Source: Macrotrachela quadricornifera (taxonomy: Eukaryota > Rotifera > Eurotatoria > Philodinida > Philodinidae). From it: a stretch of DNA of 64,000 nucleotides. The notes under the pieces were generated by a model. The model saw only the letters and a program-made list of their open reading frames with translations. It had not been told where the DNA came from and ran no database searches. The DNA is taken from positions 1-64,000 of the forward strand of contig JAJEKB010021111.1 of assembly GCA_022393335.1 (NCBI GenBank), read 5' to 3'. Made by a program: the position numbers and the translations under genes. Below, one piece after another: positions 10,974-24,027 of the stretch (positions within the stretch are counted from its first letter, which is position 1; each line of letters begins with the position of its first letter).

Positions 10974-13863
10974 TTCTCTTTCTCGTAGAGAAGAGTCTTG
11001 CAAACATAAATTGTCTGCTTGCTTGATTGATTGATTGATTGCTTGTATGTCCGCACAAGGTCAAAAAAACATTCTGATTAATATTTTCTATAAAACTTGA
11101 CCCAAGGGTAACCGAGGATGGGGAGTTAAAATCTGAGGTTAGTTTTAATTAATTAATCATTAATTATTAATTAATTAATTAATTAACGATATTTTCTATA
11201 AAACTTGACCAAAGGGTAATCGAGGGTGGGGAGTTCAAATCCGAGGTCAGTTTTGACCAATTAATTATTAATCATGAATTATTAATTATCAGTTAACTAA
11301 TTAATTAACGATATTTTTAATAAAACTTGACCATAGGCTAATCAGGGTCGGGGAACTCGAATCTGATGTTAGTTTTTTGAAATTTTTTTTCGGATCAATT
11401 TTTTTACACAAAGGATCACTTTTTTTTAGAAAAAAATTTTTTTATAAGGGTTGACCGAAGGGCAATCATGGTCGAGGAACTCGAATTTGGTGTTAGTTTT
11501 TTTTTATTATTTTCTCTTTCTCGTAGAGAAGAGTCTTAGAAACATAAATTTTTTGCTTGCTTGTTTGCTTGTATGTCCGCAAAAGGTCAAAAAAACATTC
11601 TATTCATATTTTCTGTAGAACTAACCGAAGGGTAATCGGGGTCAAGGAACTCGAATCTGACGTTAGTTTTTTAAAATTTTTTTGAGAATCAATTTTTTAC
11701 ATTAAGGATCACTTTTTTTACAAAAAAAATTTTTTTTTATGAAGTTTGGTCAACGGCCGTTAATGTTCAGGAACTTGAATTTGACTGCGATTTTTTAAAA
11801 TTTTATAAATGTATAGCTTGACGGTGATTTAGAAACACGATTTCTACGAGAAAGAGCTGAGCGAGTCTTCAGACGAGCGTTATTTTTATTAGCCACAAGT
11901 ATCAATTCAACCATTTTGCTCATATGTAAAGAATGATTTAAGCTATTCTCTTTCTCGTAGAGAAGAGTCTTAGAAATATAAATTGTTTGTTTGATTGATT
12001 GATTGATTGCTTGCTTGTATGTCCGCAGGGTCAAAAAAACATCGAAAATCGATTTTTCCGAAAAGACATTTCCAGGGGTATTTCCATGCGGAGACTTCGA
12101 ATCTGATGTTAGTTTTTTAAAATTTTTTTAGAAAAAAGCATTTTTTTAGACAAAGGACCATCTTTATACAAAAAAATTTTTTTTTATAAGGATTGACCGA
12201 AGGGTTTTTGGGATCGAGGAACACGAATCTGACGTTAGTTTTTTAAGATTTTTTTACAAAAAAATTTTTTTTCACACAAAGGACCATTTTTTTCTAAAAA
12301 AATTTTTTTTTTACAAGGGTTGAGGCAAGGGTTTTTTGTGTCGAGGAACTCAGATTTGGTGTTAGTGTTTTGAGAATTAAAAAAAATTCTCGAAACAAAG
12401 GGTACCGATATTCGGAAAAAATGTATAACAGTATGATACCGGGTGTAGTCAAGTGTATAAATATAATAAATAAAATATTCTCTTTCTCGTAGAGAAGAGT
12501 CTTAGAAACATAAATTGTTTGCTTGCTTGATTGCTTGTATGTCCGCACAAGGTCAAAAAAAACATTTTATTAATATTTTCTATAAAACTTAACCGAAGGG
12601 TAATCGGGGTCGAGGAACTCGAATCTGATGTTAGTTTCTCAAATTTTTTTGAGAATCAATTTTTTACACAAAGGATCATTTTTTTTACAAAAAAAATTTT
12701 TTTTATAAGGGTTGACCGAAGAGTAATTGGGGTCGAGGAATCCAAATCTGATGTTAGTCTTTTAAAATTTTTTCGAGAATCAATTTTTTAAACAAACAAC
12801 AAATTTCTAAGAAAAAGCATTTGTTTTTTATGAAGTTTCGTCAACGGCCGTTAATGTCCAGGAACTTGAATCTGACTTCGATTTTTTAAAATTTTATTAA
12901 TGAATAGCTTGACGGTAATTTAGAAACACGATTTCTACGAGAAAGAGCTGAGCGAGTCTTCAGACGAGCGTTACTTGTTCTCTTTCTCGTAGAGAAGAGT
13001 CTTAGAAATATAAATTGTTTGTTTGATTGATTGATTGATTGCTTGCTTGTATGTCCGCAGGGTCAAAAAAACATCGAAAATCGATTTTTCCGAAAAGACA
13101 TTTCCAGGGGTATTTCCATGCGGAGACTTCGAATCTGATGTTAGTTTTCTAAAATTTTTTTGAGAATCATTTTTTTTAGACAAAGGACCATTTTTTTTGC
13201 AAAAAAAAATTTCTTTATAAGGGTTGACCGAAGGGAAATCGGGGTCGAGGAATCCGAATCTGAAGTTAGTTTTTCGAAATTTTTTTCGGATTCATTTTTT
13301 TAGACAAAGGATCACTTTTTTTACAAAAAAAATTTTTTTTATAAGGGTTGACCGAAGGGTAATCGGGGTTGAGGAACTTGAATCTGGTGGTAGTTTTTTC
13401 GAAATTTTTTTCGGATTCATTTTTTTACACAAAGGATCACTTTTTTTACAAAAATAAATTTTCTTATAAGGGTTGACCGAAGGGTAATCGGGGTCGAGGA
13501 ACTCGAATCTGGTGGTCGTTTTTTCGAAATTTTTTTCAGATTCATTTTTTTACACAAAGGATCACTTTTTTTACAAAAAAAATTTTTTTTATAAGGGTTG
13601 ACCGAACGGTAATCAAGGGCGAGAAATTCAAATCTGAAGTCAGTTGCATAAAAATTTTTTGACGATCAATTTTTTAAACAAACAACAAATTTTTAACAAA
13701 AAGCATTTGTTTTTTATGAAATTTGGTCAATGGACGTTAATGTTCAGGAACTTGAATCTGACTTCGATCTTTTAAAATTTTATAAATGAATAGCTTGACG
13801 ATAATTTACAAAACACGATTTCTACGAGAAAGAGCTGAGCGAGTCTTCAGACGAGCGTTACTT
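10974..13863. repeat. Higher-order satellite inside the hAT element
   Basis: Five blocks start with CTCTTTCTCGTAGAGAAGAG (near 10979, 11515, 11949, 12480 and 12981). Three close with CTACGAGAAAGAGCTGAGCG near 11847, 12936 and 13828. The start and end share CTCTTTCTCGTAG in inverted orientation. Within blocks, subunits of about 120-127 bp recur at least 12 times, each with a GACCGAAGGGTAATCGGGG-like core and then GAACTCGAATCTGATGTTAG. They are separated by long T and A runs. A variable (TTGA)n or (CTTG)n stretch follows each block start. Peptides conserved between the short minus-strand frames here reflect repeat similarity, not a gene. Confidence 0.85.
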
Positions 13864-14060
13864 GTAATATATAATATATAATATAATATATATATTAATA
13901 TATAATATTATATATATACATATATTATATATATTTTACATATATACATATATAATACATATAAAATATACAATATATATATTATATATAGTTTATATAT
14001 ATACATATAATATATAAAATAATATATATATATATTTATATGTGTGTGTGTGTGTATATA
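13864..14060. repeat. TA-rich dinucleotide tract ending in (TG)n
   Basis: Nearly pure alternating T/A sequence of about 175 bp, then a short TGTGTGTGTG run at about 14040-14053. Confidence 0.9.
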
Positions 14061-14326
14061 TTCACACAGCATAAAATCAAACGATAGTCACCATATCTTA
14101 GTTTCGTTTTCCTCTTCGTAAATTCTTTCATTTCTTTTCGATTGGTAATAGTATGTATATATGTACATTGTTGGTGTGAAAGTGCTATATGAATCATTTC
14201 TTGTTTATCTTATGATAAATAATTAGGTCGTCTAGAGCAGTTATTTGTTATTATTGGTATATATAAATCATTTCAAACATATTCATTTTTTATTTAATTA
14301 TCACTTCCTATTTGTCTTTATTTATT

Positions 14327-16637
14327 ATGGCTTCTACATCACATGGATCCAAGAATAATTCTGATCCTATTATGATTATTATTGCTGATGATGCCCAGTG
14401 CCCACCTGTTATCAGAGAATTTTTTTTAAACTTGCATATTAGTATGGAAAAAAATAAATGGACCTCAAAATGTAAAATTTGTTCATTATCTATTAGTGAT
14501 ACATATAAAACAACTTCAAATTTTCTAAAGCATTTGAAGAACAAACATCAAGTTATATTTGAAGAATGGAAAAATAGTCAAGATTTTTGCAATAAAGAAA
14601 ACAATCAACCAAAAATAAATAATATTTTCAGTCCTGATAGTCAAAAATGTAAATTCTTTTTTATTTAATGGTCACAACACTTTTAGGTCGGATATAATAG
14701 AAGAATAAAAATAATATAATAAAACTTAATTTTTTTTAAAGGAACGTTGAATCTTAGTAGAGATTATATTTGATGCGAGGGATTTGTCACGCATTAATTA
14801 TTTCACATTTGCTTTATGGATATATAATGAATAAACCTTTTTAATTTAGACTCAACAAGTAACAAACGACAACAACAACTCACCAACAGTATTATTCGAA
14901 ATCTTATTGTTAATATGGGTCTTCCATTATCAATTGTTGATAATGCATCGTTCAAACATTTTATGAATGATGTAGATTCAAACTATACATTAATTAATAG
15001 ACGTGACATCACTCGATCATATTTACCTTCTTTACACAAAAAATGTGTAGCAAAATTACAAGAGATATGTGATCAATCAAATTATGTCAGTCTTACACTT
15101 GACATATGGAGTGACCGCTGTTTACGTTCTTATTTTGGAATAACACTTCATACTATTATAAATGATGAATATAAAGCTTTTCTTATATCTTTTGAACGTC
15201 TCGAAGGAAAACATACAGCTGATAAAATTGCAGATGAATTTGATCGGGTGATTCAGCTGTATAATTTGAAGGACAAGGTGGTTCGATTAATTACTGATAA
15301 TGCGAGTAATAATTTAGCGGCTTTTGTTGATATTATGTTACCCGGCTTTGAAGATTATTTTGATGATATGACAGATGATCAATCAGATACTGAATCAAGT
15401 AGTGATGAAGAAAATGATATATTACTTGAACCTAATGAAAAAACAAAATTTACAAGTAGAATCAGTTGATGATACTATTTATCGACCAACATTAAATTCA
15501 ATTGCTGAAGAAGAATATTTACGTTTACCATGTTTTGCGCACTGTCTCCAGCTGGTGGTAAATGATGGTATTAAAGCAAGTGGTCTTGCATTATCATCGC
15601 TCAAAAAGGTAGCTAGTTTAGCTAAACTAGCACATACAAGTTTAGCGTTTGCTGAACATTTAGAAAAAGCTCAATATACTATACCAAGAGCTACACGTAC
15701 CAGGTGGAATAGCCAGTTTCAAACAGTTAAGCAAATTATTAGTATTCCATCTTCAACATTAAATTCGATATTGAACGATATAAAGAAAAATGAGCTTATA
15801 CTAAATACTAAAGATAGAAAAGTTTTAGAAGATTTTGTATGTTTGTTTGAATTATTTAATGAAGCTACTATGTTAACTCAAGGTGAATCTTATGCTACTG
15901 TAAGTTTTGTTGCACCAACTATTCTTGGTATACTTTTTGATCTTGAACATGAACTTAAATCTTCAGCTTTAACTCTTGTTTCTGTTTGTGAAACTCTCAT
16001 TTCATCTATTAAAGCTAGATTTAGTGGACTTCTTCGTCATTTTGAAATTGATGTACCTTTTGATTCTTATTGTATGTCAGAAAGATATGCAGATCCAATT
16101 TTTATTATCACTCCACTTTTTGATGGACGCTTCAAACTATTGTGGCTTGATAATTTTCATACTGTTATTAAAATGCGTGTTATTGAAAAAATTCGTTGTA
16201 TGTTTGTTCGTTTTTTTTGTAAACTAACTTTTCATAGGGTACAAAATGTGGAAGTTAGTAATTCAAATGCAGCTGAACAAGGTGGAACAGATATTATAAC
16301 GAAGAACATTGATTAATCTGTCAAAAGAAAATGCTTATTTCCTTGTATGAGTGAGATCAAAAAAGTTTCTGCTGATAACCAATCAAAAATTTTACTTGAA
16401 CTTGATGCTTTTTTATGTGAAGAAAGTTGTAAAGGAAATTTACTTTTCGAAAAAAAACATTTATATTCTTGCTTATATCAACTTGGTTTAAAGTATTTAT
16501 CGGTACCAGCTACATCAGCTGCTATTGAACGGGTTTTTTCACAAAGTGGGTTCATAATGCGCCCACATCGAGCATCATTATCAGCAAAAAATGTTTGTTT
16601 ACTCACTTTTCTCAAATGTAACAAAACTTTACTGTAA
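14327..16637 (+). pseudogene. hAT transposase (BED finger, RNase-H-like core, hAT dimerisation domain), degenerate
   Basis: Exon 1 (14327-14648) begins MASTSHG and encodes a BED-type zinc finger: W-TSKCKICSLSISD, then FLKHLKNKH. A phase-1 GT-AG intron (14649-14849) joins it to the core. The core contains VSLTLDIWSDRC and RLITDNASNN, which fit the hAT catalytic region, followed by an acidic stretch. A frame change occurs near 15450-15465. The next segment has LPCFAHCLQLVV and RTRWNSQF, typical of hAT proteins. A TAA at 16314-16316 interrupts the frame. The C-terminal hAT dimerisation motif (KYLSVPATSAAIERVFSQSG) is intact, ending at 16637. Domain order is complete, but no continuous frame exists. 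Confidence 0.85.
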
Positions 16638-16817
16638 TTTAATTTTCATAAATTTGACAATAAAGGATAATAAAAGATAATAGAAGATAATAAAATTAAT
16701 ATTTTTTTTGTTTATTGTAGTCATAATATATCTTGACATATATGACATGTCGTGCCACTATATATATCTTTGTCCTATCAGCTATTTCAAAAACTTGCAA
16801 TCATATTCGATAGAATA

Positions 16818-16980
16818 GCACTCATACTCGTACTCGAGAGTTTGGTACTCGTACTCGTACTCGAGGGGTTGGTACTCGTACTCGTACTCGTACTCGAGGG
16901 GTTGGTATTCGTACTCGTACTCGTACTCGAGGGGTTGGTACTCGTACTCGTACTCGTACTCGTACTCGAGAAAGTCCGTA
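16818..16980. repeat. Right subterminal (TACTCG)n minisatellite
   Basis: Four blocks of TACTCG hexamers are separated by GAGGGGTTGG-type spacers, immediately inside the right TIR. Their translations give low-complexity EYEYEY or LVLVLV frames, which should not be annotated as proteins. Confidence 0.9.
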
Positions 16981-17002
16981 CTTGCCCAGCTCTGTGTTAA
17001 AC

Positions 17003-19968
17003 TATCGGGAAAAAATTTCACTGTCATCACATTACTTGCCGTAGGAAATCGAACCTACTCTTTGGAAGCAATGTTTATACACACTTCTGGAGCTATCTAT
17101 ACAGTTGAAAGTCGAGTAAGTCATTTTAATAACATAAAATAATGACCTCAAATGTTTAAATTTTACCATAAAACTTTCGAAATTTATCGAATACAAAAAA
17201 GTGAATTTTTGTTTTGGGTTAAATATACGATCTGCAGTCAAAGAGTGAACATAAACTGAAAATATTCCATTTTTCGATGCTCTTTTCAATATATTTCTCT
17301 TCTTACTGATATAGATTACTATTAATCTATTCTTTCTAGAATAATTTTGATATAAACAATATTAGTCTCAAAGTCCTAATGATTATTTTTTTTTCAAAAG
17401 AGAAACCATATCTAAATATAATTATTGACAAAATTGTTTGTTATAGGTATATACGACTAGACTGATTTGTTGGAATTATTGTTAAGCTGGATTAAATTGA
17501 TATCTGAATGAGTTATTCTCAAATACAACGGATTTTCGAAAATTTGTTCTCTGCAAGTACATTGTCCAAGCTTTCTAAGGTTTTTTATTTAACCTAGTCT
17601 AATCAAGGTCATCATTTGAGAAAAGTTTCAAATGCGAAGTAAAATTTGACTTTGTTCGTACATTAAAACTCTCAATAAAAAAACTATTTCACAGTGTAAT
17701 ATTTTAGTATTGAAGATTCGACACTCAATCTAATACATGTATGGTACATTAATTTATAGATCCTATCTAACGACCGCAGTCTAAATTAGAGATGTCATAT
17801 TCTCACTACTGTTACTAGGAAGTGTTTATCAATAACAAATAGCATGTTTTAGAGAGTACCCTTAGGTCCTAATGTGTTATTATTTGAAGGTATGCTTGGG
17901 TTCTCATGCACTATTTTTAGTGATACCCTTGTGTTATCGTCTCCTATAATCTAGTGGCACCATCAAGGCCTTGCTTCAGTCAACTGATTGTCACAACCGT
18001 CGCTCGAAAATAACAACCCGCTGAGCTTTTATTCTGTTTTGGAAGTTACAAGTTTAAACATGAGTTCTTTTTCCGATGGATTTTTTCTTTTCATGCTGCC
18101 ATTAAGATTTAATTAGCATAGAGATATACAGAGTCTTATAAAGTAATAAATTAAAATTGTCATGTTGTCGGAGAACTGTAGTAGTAGTTATCACAGTTTG
18201 ACAGACACTAGTAGCTGATTACGAATTCGTTCTCGATCCTGTACTATCAAATTGCCAATGTACTGTGTTCTTTATACTACACTTCTAATTAAGATATTCA
18301 TCTACCCTGAATATTTGCAGGATCTAGAAATGGTTAAAATAATGTGTTCATTCGGAAAACCGTCGACTAAAAGCGATTTTATATCATAGTATTTCAGACT
18401 AACATTGGTTTTTAAATGTCGTGGACTCATGCATAAATGGTATCGATTATAGTTCAATTACTTAGAAGATCATGTTTTTCAGTAGGCAGTCTACCCATAC
18501 TGTCGCAAAAACTACTAATTATTAAATTTTTATCGTTTCGTTTCTGAGTTGTATATAATTCCCTCCCAAGAAAAGGCTTAATAGAAAAGTATTACTCTAT
18601 ATGTAAGATCTTTTCGATCCTTTCTAAGACAACTATGCTTTATTAATACGGATTGCTATATTTATTTAACATAGGGCTAGCACTTTAACTTTGATCATTG
18701 ATGGAAAAGACCTACTGTGTATATAAAATTTTATCTTAAATTTTTTCTCTGTTAAATAAGCAGAAAATATATCAGAAATTGAAAGATTGATATTTTTAGC
18801 ATGTTAATATTTCGGAAAACCTCTTGTCTGTTTATCTACGAGCAATAAGATTTTATGATGACTTCATTCCAACAACATCAAGTGGTTTTGCGAAAAATAA
18901 CTAATGAATATTGATAGGCTTTTTTGTAATTACCTTTACAAAAGTAAATCACTTCGCTAACTAGTTATACATCAGTAGTTTTTGAGTATATCTGTGCATA
19001 TAGGTGAACCATTCATATCCTGATAGGATATTGCGTTAAGATAGACGCCAAAATTCTAGAACGAGTAAAAAAGAATTAATTAGTTAGATAGAGGGATGAT
19101 TTTATAAAAATATTTCTGTAATTATAGCGTTATGATATTAGACGTATTAACTTTAAATAAGATCCATGGTTAAATCAGAAAATTATTGACCAGACACTAC
19201 GTATGGAATCAATAGCATGTATGAAGTAAATATTTGAGAAAAAACAATTAAAAAATAATGTATCATTTTAAAATAAGGTTATGTCAACCAATACATTCAT
19301 TTAACATATTGGGTGAAGTATCACATCTGTCAAACTTCTCTAGTCTTCCCGATACAGAGAAACAATAAGAAGTAAAATAGTTCAAAGTAGATCAGAGTAT
19401 AAACGTGAATATAAAAGAGTGACAAGGAAGATTATGTTACCCGATCTTTTGAGAAAGTAATTTCAGTTTATTGGAGAATTGAATATCAAAATGAAAGAAA
19501 GTTATCGCTGGAATCGGTTATTATCTTTTCTACTGATCTTGATCAGAGCATTAATGAATTATTTTAATTTTTTTTACTTTATCATTCATCTTGTAGTAAA
19601 GCTATATGTACCTAACTTTACCGTATTTTATTGAGACAAAGAAAAATAAACTACCATCTCTCCTTACGTTCGACCTCTTGTCATCCATATTCTAAGTTTT
19701 TCATTCTAAGCATCAAGGTTTCGTTTGTAATATTTTTTTATTTGCAAAATAATATTTAGAATTTTTTATATCGAGCTATTCGATCGTTCGATGCAAAGAT
19801 TTATAATTTGTCAAAGGCAGATAGATTTTGAAATTTCAACATATGAAAAATATTAATTTTTCAATTTCTATTATATTTTTCGCATGCTTAATAGAGAAAA
19901 AATTTAAGTTAAAATTTTATATACATAGCAGGTCTTATCAATGAATGATAAAGTGTTGATCAAGCAAG
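17003..19968. other. Gene-poor intergenic stretch
   Basis: About 3 kb with no supportable coding region on either strand. A T-arm-like GTAGG / CCTAC hairpin near 17040 is discussed among rejected items. Confidence 0.5.
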
Positions 19969-19976
19969 AATAAACT

Positions 19977-20908
19977 CAGCACCCGCGAAAGTGGGGGGGT
20001 GCACCTCCCCAAAAATTAAAAATTATTTATTATTAGACACCAAAATGGATAATATTCTTTTGGATCTGCAAAGTATCTCTCAGGGACATTAAAAAAAAAA
20101 TCTTTCACAGATGTTCTGAGTGGAAATGGGAGTCAGGGAATGGTCTTTTTATAATAATAATCGGCATTTATCGTTGAGATATCGGTCGAAAACATGAAGT
20201 TCTACGGCAAGGTGAAGAAATCAGTTGTTTTTTTACTTAAAATTTTGGCATAAACGATGTTTTTTGCTACAAAATTTTGAAATATTAGAATTTTTCGCTT
20301 CGTGAAGAAGTAGCTGCATGAGCATACTCGCATTGAAAATAACTCTGATCTTCTTGTTTTCATGGTATACTTTACTGCATCCTACCTTCTGAACACCTTT
20401 ATTTATGCGTAGTCGTTGGTAATGTGGTCGCCTTCGGAGGCGAAATGACTAAGAGTTATAGCAACACTTTTTACTTTCGAGAAAAATAAGAAAAAGAAAA
20501 GTCTTTCATGAGTCTGATATGAGAAAAGTTTTCGCTTCCCGAAAAATAACATCTGCGTAACCGCAGTCAATCCATAAAAACTTCTAACTTTAGTCCATTT
20601 TTCCTTCGAAACAGCCTAGCCGAGAACAATCGTTGCCAAAGCGGCCACCTTCGACCGCAGAAGTATCGAGGAAGTTTCTTACGTCACATACTGGTTGTTT
20701 TGTTGAGAATTTGCCAGATACAGTCGAATTTTCTAAAAAAATTGCAAAAAATTTTCGCTCCGCGAAAAATATTGCACTTCAGATTGTACGATAAAGAGTA
20801 GTACCAAGTCTGATGCGAAAAAAAAATTTTGCTTTCTTCAATCAGACTACCTCAGGAGTCTTGCACCCCCCCCCCCCCCCCAAACTTGGGACCCTCGCAG
20901 GGGGCCTG
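19977..20908. mobile_element. hAT-type MITE with perfect 8-bp target duplication
   Basis: The element is 932 bp and bounded by AATAAACT at 19969-19976 and again at 20909-20916. It starts CAGCACCCGCG and ends with CGCAGGGGGCCTG (reverse complement CAGGCCCCCTGCG), giving imperfect short TIRs. G- and C-homopolymer runs sit just inside both ends (GGGGGGG near 19993, a long C-run near 20866-20881). No transposase is inside. Confidence 0.8.
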
Positions 20909-21414
20909 AATAAACTTAATCTTAAAATATTACTTTACTGAGTAAAGTAAAGTTAACGTGCCAGCCCTAATTTAACACTTGGAAGAGACGTTCATTTTTC
21001 TATTGATAGAAAGTATATCTATAGTAAAGCAATTAAGACACATAAATAGAACTAACATTAAATAGTTAGAACGAATAGGCTCACATATCAAATTTCTGGT
21101 GCACATTTTGGATAGATGGGCTTATAATGTGTTTGGGATGTTGTAACTTTGGCGTTGGGCTTCTATTATACACCGTGAACTTCGATTCTGCGGAAGGGCG
21201 TTAATAGGACATGATGACTCCAAAGTACTTTCATACACTAACAGAGAAGAACTTAAGCGTACGTTCGTATAATAGTATGTGAGGATGTTACCTTGGTAAA
21301 TATAAATGTAAGTGATAGTAAATTTGAAAATCCTAGTCTGAATCGAACATTAATGAATTATTTGCGGCCATATTTTATAAAATTAATCATTAACTTTTGT
21401 TATTTTATTTAAAG

Positions 21415-22082
21415 TACGATTATTCTACATATCAAAGATTGTATCGATTACAACGATATGCAAATGCTGATAGTATAACAGGTGTTACTCTGTTTGAAGA
21501 AACAAGTTGTGGAACAGGATCAGATCAAATTTGTGGTTGTAACAATCTCTTCGTCGACAGCCAAGGTGGAATCTACTGCACTGATAGTCAAAATCATCGT
21601 GTTGTCAAAATAATTCCATACACATCGACACTGATTATCATAGCAGGTGGGACAAACGGCACATCAGGAAATCGACTAAACGAACTTTATTATCCATCAT
21701 CGATATATGTTGATAAAATAGGAAATTTATTCGTTCTTGATTCTGGAAATTAATATGTGTCTATTTCATTATTTTTTTTCATCAATCTTCTTTTTTTAGT
21801 CGAATACTTAAATTTGTGCCAGGAAATCGAAATGGGACAATTCTAGTTTCTTCATACGGGTATTCATGGGGATCATATATGGTTGCTGATGATTTTGGCA
21901 TAATCTATTACACAACATACAATGCTGTGTACAGATGGGTACCAGGTACAACATCTCCCATTGCAATTGTATCTGGAACATCACTTTCAAAACTTCGTTT
22001 TGATACATATGGAAATTTGTATACGATCGATAATTCAAAATATTCGATCGAAAAATACAATATATGGACAAATACTTGTTAG
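21415..22082 (+). pseudogene. NHL-repeat protein, C-terminal exons, splice donor damaged
   Basis: An acceptor at 21414 (TTTATTTAAAG) opens an exon with two recognisable NHL blades: NNLFVDSQGGIYCTDSQNHR and YPSSIYVDKIGNLFVLDSGN. The second exon starts at 21800 after TTTTTTTAG and continues RILKFVPGNRNGTI with further blade-like strands, ending TNTC and TAG. The intron should start at 21753. There the sequence is ATATGT where GTATGT is expected, so the reading frame meets TAA instead. No N-terminal exon or signal peptide is visible upstream, so this is likely a fragment. NHL repeats form beta-propellers. The related gene at 39.7-42.9 kb carries the same fold. Confidence 0.65.
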
Positions 22083-23255
22083 ATGATGACAATCAGTAGA
22101 TTGATCTCATACTGATTATATGCTTCTAATCATCATTATTTTTAAAAACAATATTAAATATCTGGAAATGCTTGTCACATTCTAAATTTTTCATTTATAT
22201 ATTTAAACCTGAATAAATAATAAAAATGTTAAATTCTTTCTTAAAGAGATATGCTGTGAAAAGCTCTACAAAAAATTTTTGAACAAATTAATACTAACAT
22301 CTTCTGATGACTTTTTCTATAGTCAATATTGACCTCAACTGATAATTAAGTCATTATGAATCTGTAGCAAAGATAAAACTAATATCGAACGAGTTTTTAT
22401 GTATGTGCATATACAGTTTATACATCTGCAAATAAAGTTTTAAAAACTTTTTTTTTAAATCTGTGAAACTTCATATCAATATCTTCATACGTAATGGATA
22501 TACATATTAGAATTAACTAACATAATACTAAAATTTATAATTATACAATTATGAACAAATACATTTTCATTTACATGACAATTTATATTATTTAATAAAA
22601 TAGTTACTATGATATTGTCTATATGAATGCAGTATCTATTGATCCCAAGATCGAAAAAGAAAATCTATCAAACAATTCGACTCTAATACCTCACAAACAG
22701 ACTTTTCAAGGGTTTTTCGACTTCCCCATTTTATGTTTTCGATGTCTTCGAAAGCACTCATCGCCGAGAGCCCGATCCATCGGAAAATGTTGCCGCGAAC
22801 TCCTGATTTCCAAATCCAATGGGTCAAAAACTCATTCTTCAAACAGCCTCTCTAAAGATCTTTCAAAGCTTTAATTTTAGACTTCTGGAACTTTCAAATT
22901 GCCGAGCCTCAAGCTTTTAACTCATCGGACTTGGAAATCGAGAGCTCGGATCGCCATTTTCCGAGAGAACCGAGCACTCGGCGCACTCCTCATACGTTTT
23001 TTCCAGCTCACTTGAACTGATCAGAATTTTTTCTACGTTATAAATACAATTCTGTAACGATTTTTATTATGAGAAAGAATAAAATGATTCTACCCATATA
23101 TTTTACTACGATCGAATTGTGATGCAGTGGTTAAAAAATAGACGACATGGGTAACGTGGTAATCATTTTTCTTTCTCTTCTACTAAACAAATAAAAAAAT
23201 GATCATAAAGAACAAAAAAACTAAAGTGAAAATAAATAACAAAATAAATCTTAGA
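22083..23255. other. Intergenic
   Basis: Mostly AT-rich. A patch near 22700-23000 is more GC-rich, with overlapping frames on both strands but no family I recognise. Confidence 0.4.
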
Positions 23256-23671
23256 ATGGGTGATTGTCCAAGTAAAGAAAACCCATTTTCAATCAAACAA
23301 GTCGAAACAATAAACAATAATAATAATGAAATAGTCGATCATCCTAAACAAATTTGGTTTCGAGCACATAAGTAATTTTGTTTTGGTGATTCACCTGATG
23401 ATATTTATTCAAAACTTCCAGAAAAATTTGCTTCAGTGCAATAGGATATATTACCAATAGCATATGAATATAAATTAGATGAAGTTACTTAGATATTTAA
23501 TTATTTATTTAAATAAATTTGATTCAATAACAAAATTTATTTCACCACATGAATATGTTTTATCATCAAGTTTTGTTTCTATTATGTTTACAAAAAGAAT
23601 TATTTAGAATATCTGTTCGTTTAATTCATGATGATCGAAATATAGTCGAATCATATGCTCGTGCTGTTAAT
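23256..23671 (+). pseudogene. Unidentified degenerate coding region
   Basis: An ATG at 23256 opens MGDCPSKENPFSIKQVE, a start with a possible N-myristoylation signal. The frame has stops after IWFRAHK and after EKFASVQ but remains coding-like between them. After a frame change it reads ELFRISVRLIHDDRNIVESY up to 23671. There the inverted-repeat element starting CAAGGGG interrupts it. I do not recognise the family, and the continuation beyond 25975 is uncertain. Confidence 0.45.
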
Positions 23672-24027
23672 CAAGGGGAAAACTACGGAATCCTGGAATC
23701 TTGGAATCTTACGAAATCCTAGAATCCAATGGAATCACGTAGAATCTTGAAATTACAAATTTATTTCTTTCGGTATATATTTTAGCTTAAGATCAATAAA
23801 CTTGTAAGAACATAGAATATAATTTAAAAATGTGTACATGAAAAAAACAAGATTTGAATATAAACATTTAAAAAAACATTTGGTGATAGAAGGAGGGTTG
23901 TCAGTAAGGTCACTCCTACTTAAATATAATGTAACGTACTTAACAATAAAAAGACGACTAAACATAAATTCTTAAAAAAATACTTTGTCAGTTGTATAAA
24001 AATATCACAATAGTATGCATTGAATAT

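Larger units (their letters stand above)
10712..16994 (+). mobile_element. hAT-type transposon with subterminal GTACTC arrays and internal satellite
   Basis: The left end CAGAGCTGGGCATAGTACTC and the inverted right end CAGAGCTGGGCAAGTACGGA match over 12-16 bases, in the style of hAT termini. Behind each TIR lies an array of TACTCG hexamers. A degenerate hAT transposase is inside, oriented left to right. No 8-bp target duplication is visible (ATCCAGCG on the left, TGTTAAAC on the right), so decay or a composite origin is possible. The element is unusually long because a satellite block of about 2.9 kb lies between the left end and the gene. Confidence 0.75.

Noticed and set aside
11795..13183. 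Three minus-strand frames sharing the peptide TIYISKTLLYEKEN
   Set aside because: The peptide is conserved because the DNA is a repeated satellite block; frames end at variable T-runs and lack a consistent start or stop.
13864..14060. Possible replication origin or matrix attachment region in the TA tract
   Set aside because: Simple TA repeats alone do not support such a call.
16752..17030. Overlapping 82-aa frames on both strands with LVLVLV or EYEYEY repeats
   Set aside because: They are translations of the TACTCG hexamer array and have no independent coding evidence.
17035..17110. tRNA-like T-arm (GTAGG-TTCGATTT-CCTAC) on the minus strand
   Set aside because: The loop is eight bases and I cannot fold a D-arm or acceptor stem; too little for a tRNA call.
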